Source: Paenibacillus cremeus
Lineage (GTDB): Bacteria > Bacillota > Bacilli > Paenibacillales > NBRC-103111
Length of the DNA stretch: 64,000 bases
Reading direction: 5' to 3'
Assembly (NCBI RefSeq): GCF_007786445.1
Contig: NZ_VNJI01000018.1
Location: forward strand, 1 to 64,000
Below the pieces are notes generated by a model. It was not told the DNA's origin, ran no database searches, and saw nothing but the letters and a program-made list of their open reading frames with translations. A program made the translations under genes and the position numbers. Below, piece after piece: positions 60,095-64,000 of this stretch (its first letter is position 1; each line of letters starts with the position of its first letter).

Positions 60095-60961
60095 TTACCC
60101 TTTCACGGAGCCCATCATCATTCCCTTGCTGAAATACTTTTGCATAAAAGGATAGACGGCAATCAGCGGAAGCGCGGTGAGCAGGATCGCAGCATGCTGG
60201 ACGGCAGGCGTATATCCGTAGCCATTCTCCGTGATGGCAAGCCCCAGCTCGGTAGGATTGACGATCAGCACCTGGCGAAGAAACACCTGCAGCGGATACA
60301 TTTTCATATCGTTCAAATAAAGAATGGCCTGAAAGTAGGTGTTCCAGTTCGCTACCGCATAAAACAACGTGAAGGTCACGAGGACCGGCAGCGAAATCGG
60401 CAGGATGATCCGCCATAAGATTTTAAATTCCCCGCACCCATCGATCCGGGCGGATTCTTTAATCTCGGCAGGCAGCGTTTGGAAGTAGCTTCGCATCACG
60501 ATCATATTGAACGGGGCGATCGCCGTCACCAGCCAGATGGACCAGTAGGAATTGATCAGGCCCAGCTTATTCACCACGAGATAAGTCGGGATCATTCCAC
60601 CGTGAAAAAGCATGGTAAAGACTACCATAAAATTGACGACCGATCGGCCCTTCACCCCCGGCTGCGATAAGCCGTACGCCATCAAGACCGAGAGCGCCAT
60701 ATTGATCGTCGTGCCGATCACGGCAAGCTCGACGGCATTGCGAAACGCGCGGGTGAACTGCCGGTTATCGAGCAGAAACCGATACGCCTCCAGCGTCCAC
60801 GTCTCCGGCCAGAACACCACCTCTTTCATGAGAAGCTCTTTCGCGGTGGCGAAGGAGCTGAAGAACGTGAACAGAAAAGGAACCGCAACCACCGCGGCCG
60901 CGAGCAGCAGCAGCACAACGACAACGCTATCCAAAAGCCCATCTCTCCAGGTTTTCACCAT
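60095..60961 (-). CDS. lplC: Sugar ABC transporter permease (LplC type)
   Basis: A 288-residue CUT1 permease with six helices. The EAA loop reads EIKESARIDGCGEFKILWRI (about 160-180). FTMLFHGGMIPTYLVVNKLG is typical of the LplC/AraQ branch. The C-terminus QKYFSKGMMMGSVKG is a standard ending. The ATG overlaps the stop of the LplB-type gene by one base (TGATG), so they are coupled. Together with the LplA-type binding protein at 51395-52918 it imports oligosaccharides; the ATPase is encoded elsewhere. Confidence 0.92.
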   Translation of the reverse strand: MVKTWRDGLLDSVVVVLLLLAAAVVAVPFLFTFFSSFATAKELLMKEVVFWPETWTLEAYRFLLDNRQFTRAFRNAVELAVIGTTINMALSVLMAYGLSQPGVKGRSVVNFMVVFTMLFHGGMIPTYLVVNKLGLINSYWSIWLVTAIAPFNMIVMRSYFQTLPAEIKESARIDGCGEFKILWRIILPISLPVLVTFTLFYAVANWNTYFQAILYLNDMKMYPLQVFLRQVLIVNPTELGLAITENGYGYTPAVQHAAILLTALPLIAVYPFMQKYFSKGMMMGSVKG

Positions 60962-61914
60962 CAATACACTCCCTCCTCTCCGAATTGGCGCGCCAGACGG
61001 TTGGCCCCCAGCACGAGCGCCAGCCCGACCACGGACTTGAACATACCGACGACCGCGGAGTAGCTGTAATCCCGCTGAAGGATCCCTGTCCGGTACACAT
61101 ACGTGTCAAACACATCCGAGACATGGACATTCAATGGATTTTGAAGGAGGTAAATGTGCTCGAAGCCGATGTCCATGAAGCTCCCCAAGCGGAGAATGAA
61201 CAGAACGACAACGACATAACGGATGCCCGGAAGCGTAATGTGCCATACCTGCCGCAGCCTCCCTGCCCCGTCCACCTTGGCTGCCTCATACAGAGAAGGG
61301 TCGATGGAAGCGATGGTTGCCAGATACAAAATGGAGCCCCAGCCTGCGCCCTGCCAAATGTTCTGCAAAAGCCACATCGGCCGCAGCCACTCCGCCTTGG
61401 TGAACAGCTCGATTTTTCCGAAGCCCGCGGCGGTTAGCCATTGATTCACCACCCCTCCTTCCGAGGAGAAGAAGGTCATGGTCAGCGACACAATCACGAC
61501 CCACGATATAAAATGGGGCGCATACATGATCGTTTGCACCGCATTGCGGATGGCTTTGATTCTCGCTTCGTTCAAAAGCAGCGCGAGCACAATGGGCGCC
61601 GGAAAGAAGAAGAGAATGTCCAGCCCGGCAAACATAAACGTATTTTGGAGCAGCAGCTTAAGATCCGGCTCCGAGAAAAATCGGGCGAAGTTGTCGAGGC
61701 CCACCCATGGGCTTTGCAGAATGCCGACAAACGGATCATAGCGCTGAAAGGAAATGAGCAGCCCCAGCATCGGAATATATTTGAACAAGATAAAATAAAG
61801 CAGTCCGGGAACAATCATCAGGTAGAAGGGGAGATGCTGCATTCTCCAATGCTGTTTGGCAGGCTGGATTGCGGACGATTTCGCTGGCTTTGCTGCGGTC
61901 AGGGCATTGCTCAT
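60961..61914 (-). CDS. lplB: Sugar ABC transporter permease (LplB type)
   Basis: A 317-residue CUT1 permease. FYLMIVPGLLYFILFKYIPM and GLLISFQRYDPFVGILQSPW are the LplB signatures, followed by the EAA loop PSLYEAAKVDGAGRLRQVWH. ATG 61914 has GGAGGT six bases upstream. It is the first gene of the arabinan operon. TATAAT on the minus strand (complement of 61949-61954) is a candidate -10 box about 35 bp upstream; no strong -35 was seen, which fits activation by the YesN-type regulator. Confidence 0.9.
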   Translation of the reverse strand: MSNALTAAKPAKSSAIQPAKQHWRMQHLPFYLMIVPGLLYFILFKYIPMLGLLISFQRYDPFVGILQSPWVGLDNFARFFSEPDLKLLLQNTFMFAGLDILFFFPAPIVLALLLNEARIKAIRNAVQTIMYAPHFISWVVIVSLTMTFFSSEGGVVNQWLTAAGFGKIELFTKAEWLRPMWLLQNIWQGAGWGSILYLATIASIDPSLYEAAKVDGAGRLRQVWHITLPGIRYVVVVLFILRLGSFMDIGFEHIYLLQNPLNVHVSDVFDTYVYRTGILQRDYSYSAVVGMFKSVVGLALVLGANRLARQFGEEGVY

Positions 61915-62040
61915 AGTTACCTCCATTGGTTAAGCTTGATTTGACCTTATTATACGAATTGCCCTGACCGATTTCGTTGAACGGATTCTCGATTTCTTAA
62001 CCGATTTCACTTTATAATGGGTGAAAAGGAGAGCGATAAC

Positions 62041-62796
62041 GTGCAATTGTTGTTTCAAGAGGCCGGACCGAATCATGAAGTCACCGTGTACGAAACAGGA
62101 GAGCTGTATGGCGAGAAAGGTCTCTTCCGGGTGCTGCAATTTTCGAACGAGGCGATCCAAGGAGCGCTGGACCTCCACCGCCCTGAGCGCATCGTCTTCG
62201 AGTACCCCCGGGCGATCCTTCACCTCATGGAGCATAATCATCCGTCCTTCGAGGACGTGTTCATGATCGGGCACGGGATTGGGACGATCGCGAGCCATCT
62301 GGCGGACAGACGCTGCAAAATTGCGGAGCTCGACCGCACGGTTGTGGAGGTTAGCCGGAGGTTTTTTGGATACGGTGACAATAATGTGGTGGTTGGCGAT
62401 GGGCGGCAGCTATTAGAGCGCGAACGCTCCAAGACGTACGACTGTATTATCGTGGACGCGTTTACCGATCAGGGCACTCCGCGGAAGCTCGTCTCCACAG
62501 AGTTCTTCCAGCTGACGAGCGACAAGCTCGACGCCCACGGCTCGATTCTCCTGAACCTGATGGGGAGAGGCGACAAGGACCCGCTGCTGAACGCCATCCA
62601 TACCACCATGAGCGAAGTCTTCGCGTATACCAAAGCCTTTGTGCTTCGGTCCGAAGAGGGCAGCCGCCGTGATTTGCAAAATATCATCCTGATGGGCAGT
62701 GGCTCCCCGATCGGCTATCAAGCGCGCCAAATGGCCGGCTTCACCGAATTCGAGCTTGCCCAAGGGTACCTCATCAGAGATCACGACACCGGCTAA
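62041..62796 (+). CDS. Spermidine synthase-like methyltransferase-fold protein
   Basis: A 251-residue Rossmann-fold protein of the spermidine/spermine synthase superfamily. VFMIGHGIGTIASHLADRRC is the nucleotide-binding glycine loop (here GHGIG rather than GGGDG), KIAELDRTVVEVSRRFFGY carries the acidic residue that binds the cofactor ribose, and VVVGDGRQLL and DCIIVDAFTD follow. It lacks the full polyamine site motifs, so a true spermidine synthase role is doubtful. GTG 62041 has AAAAGGAG ten bases upstream, better than ATG 62017. It is divergent from the arabinan operon. Confidence 0.82.
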   Translation: MQLLFQEAGPNHEVTVYETGELYGEKGLFRVLQFSNEAIQGALDLHRPERIVFEYPRAILHLMEHNHPSFEDVFMIGHGIGTIASHLADRRCKIAELDRTVVEVSRRFFGYGDNNVVVGDGRQLLERERSKTYDCIIVDAFTDQGTPRKLVSTEFFQLTSDKLDAHGSILLNLMGRGDKDPLLNAIHTTMSEVFAYTKAFVLRSEEGSRRDLQNIILMGSGSPIGYQARQMAGFTEFELAQGYLIRDHDTG

Positions 62797-62811
62797 GAGC
62801 CGGCGAACAGC

Positions 62812-62846
62812 AAAAAACCGACTGTCATCCCGACAGTCGGTTCTCT
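62812..62846. terminator. Bidirectional terminator before ilvA
   Basis: ACCGACTGTC (62817-62826) pairs with GACAGTCGGT (62832-62841). AAAAAA and TTCTCTT flank it. It can serve both convergent genes. Confidence 0.88.
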
Positions 62847-62859
62847 TCCCCAGAACAAA

Positions 62860-64000
62860 TCAAATCAATAAATTAAACAAATGCGGATCCTTGTTGATCT
62901 CGCTGTACTGCAGGCCCTTCTGATTCATCCGTTCAATCAGCGGACCGTAGTCTTCCCGGTGCTTGAGCTCTATGCCGACCAGCGACGGGCCGTTCTCTTT
63001 ACTCGTTTTCTTCGTATACTCGAAGCGCGTAATGTCATCGTTCGGCCCCAGCACATGCTCCAAGAACTCGCGCAGTGCGCCAGCCCGCTGAGGGAAGTTC
63101 ACGATGAAGTAGTGCTTCAAGCCTTCGTAGATCAGCGAACGCTCTTTAATTTCCTGCATCCGGTCGATGTCGTTGTTCCCGCCGCTGATGACGCAGACGA
63201 CGTTCTTGCCGGCGATCTGCTCCCGGTAAAACTCCAACGCCGCCACAGGCAGCGCTCCGGCTGGCTCCGCGACGATCGCATTCTCGTTGTACAGCTCGAG
63301 AATCGTCGTACACACCTTGCCCTCGGGCACGACGAGCACATCGTCGACCACCTCGCGGCAAATCTCATACGTCAGCTCGCCGACGCGCTTCACCGCCGTG
63401 CCATCGACGAACTTGTCGATCTCACCCAGCGTTATGATCTCGCCCCGGTCGATGGACTCGCGCATGGACGGCGCACCCGCCGCCTCCACCCCGATGACCT
63501 GCGTCGCCGGATTGATGCTTTTGATGTAAGTGCCAATGCCTGCCATCAGCCCGCCGCCGCCGATGCCCGCGAACACATAATCGACCTGCTCCCGCATATC
63601 GTTCATGAGCTCTAGCCCGACGGTGCCCTGCCCGGCCACGACTTTCGCGTTATCGAACGGATGGATGAACTGCATGTCCTCCCGTTCGCTGTAAATTAGT
63701 GCCTCTTTCAGTGCATCATCGAACGTATCCCCGGTAAGAATAACCTCGATAAAGTCACCGCCGAACAGCTTGACCTGCGAGATCTTTTGCCGTGGTGTCG
63801 TGGCTGGCATGAAGATTTTCCCGGAAATCTCCAGCGCCTTACAAGAATAAGCCACCCCTTGAGCGTGATTGCCCGCGCTTGCGCACACGACACCCTTCAA
63901 GAGCTTCTCCTCCGGCAGGCTGCGGATCAAATTGTACGCGCCGCGGATTTTAAATGAGCGGACCACCTGCAGATCCTCGCGTTTTAAAAAAACGTTACAG
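62860..64000 (-). CDS. ilvA: Threonine dehydratase, biosynthetic type (5' end outside)
   Basis: About 380 residues are visible; the frame runs off the right edge (CNVFLKREDLQVVRSFKIRG), so the true start lies outside. The PLP lysine is in RSFKIRGAYN, the Gly loop in FAGIGGGGLMAGIG, and GVVCASAGNHAQGVAYSCKA is typical. A single C-terminal ACT-like domain (GLKHYFIVNFPQRAGALREF onward) marks the short, Bacillus-type IlvA. It makes 2-oxobutanoate from threonine, the first step of isoleucine synthesis, so it belongs with ilvE elsewhere in the window. Confidence 0.95.
   Translation of the reverse strand, partial: CNVFLKREDLQVVRSFKIRGAYNLIRSLPEEKLLKGVVCASAGNHAQGVAYSCKALEISGKIFMPATTPRQKISQVKLFGGDFIEVILTGDTFDDALKEALIYSEREDMQFIHPFDNAKVVAGQGTVGLELMNDMREQVDYVFAGIGGGGLMAGIGTYIKSINPATQVIGVEAAGAPSMRESIDRGEIITLGEIDKFVDGTAVKRVGELTYEICREVVDDVLVVPEGKVCTTILELYNENAIVAEPAGALPVAALEFYREQIAGKNVVCVISGGNNDIDRMQEIKERSLIYEGLKHYFIVNFPQRAGALREFLEHVLGPNDDITRFEYTKKTSKENGPSLVGIELKHREDYGPLIERMNQKGLQYSEINKDPHLFNLLI

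Overview
The window looks like part of a chromosome from a Paenibacillaceae member (Paenibacillus or Cohnella type): moderately high GC, strong Bacillus-type ribosome binding sites, GTG and TTG starts, a T-box leader, a TPP riboswitch, CcpA cre-like sites, and many YesM/YesN two-component pairs beside sugar ABC transporters. This assignment comes from gene content only. No rRNA, tRNA, CRISPR array, phage or complete insertion sequence was seen.

Layout. 1-0.93 kb: a GGACG pentanucleotide tract and eleven copies of a 51-52 bp repeat run in frame into the last ~80 codons of an MFS transporter. 1-9 kb: small DUF1540 and SPW proteins, a T-box-controlled seryl-tRNA synthetase, and single genes (YneQ-like, DinB-like, MBL hydrolase, nucleotidyltransferase, APH-like kinase, Nudix, and a GAF-GGDEF protein with a frameshifted end). 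9-16.3 kb: SDR, ilvE with a divergent LysR gene, a CBO0543 membrane protein, an ankyrin/TMEM175 pair, and a DUF485-ActP acetate uptake operon with a cre site. 16.4-20.4 kb: TPP-riboswitch-controlled ykoEDC-tenA operon for thiamine pyrimidine uptake and salvage. 20.6-29.6 kb: psd, an Fsr-type MFS pump, two HD-GYP proteins, a MocR/GNAT/flavin-oxidoreductase-like cluster, and glutaminase.

29.4-62 kb is mainly carbohydrate metabolism on the minus strand. A sugar ABC operon (binding protein, two permeases, YesM kinase, YesN regulator, second binding protein) spans 37.7-30.5 kb and is followed by an unusual membrane-cupin fusion. A second block (47.9-39.1 kb) carries DeoR, kduI, IclR, aldehyde dehydrogenase, a FAH-family enzyme, a YjhG-type pentonate dehydratase and GH43. 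It reads as a non-phosphorylative (Weimberg-type) pentonate route plus uronate isomerisation. The same ATTATAAA(A)CC operator-like element lies before iclR, the dehydrogenase operon and kduI. A third block (61.9-49.9 kb) is an arabinan/arabinoxylan operon: LplB- and LplC-type permeases, response regulator, kinase, a broken GH51, an intact GH51, a binding protein, and GH43-LamG. The window ends inside ilvA.

Recurrent oddities are three lesions in otherwise recognisable genes (GGDEF, PAS-MCP, GH51), two 51-bp-period repeat arrays that share a GCAAAGCGG...CCGCT core, and a 13-bp motif GACTGTTGACAAA that lies just 5' of terminator hairpins three times, twice as arms of a 166-bp inverted-repeat element. 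I found no clear new defence or RNA-guided system. The most novel items are the CBO0543-cupin fusion, the hairpin-linked repeat, and the IclR-controlled pentonate/uronate regulon.
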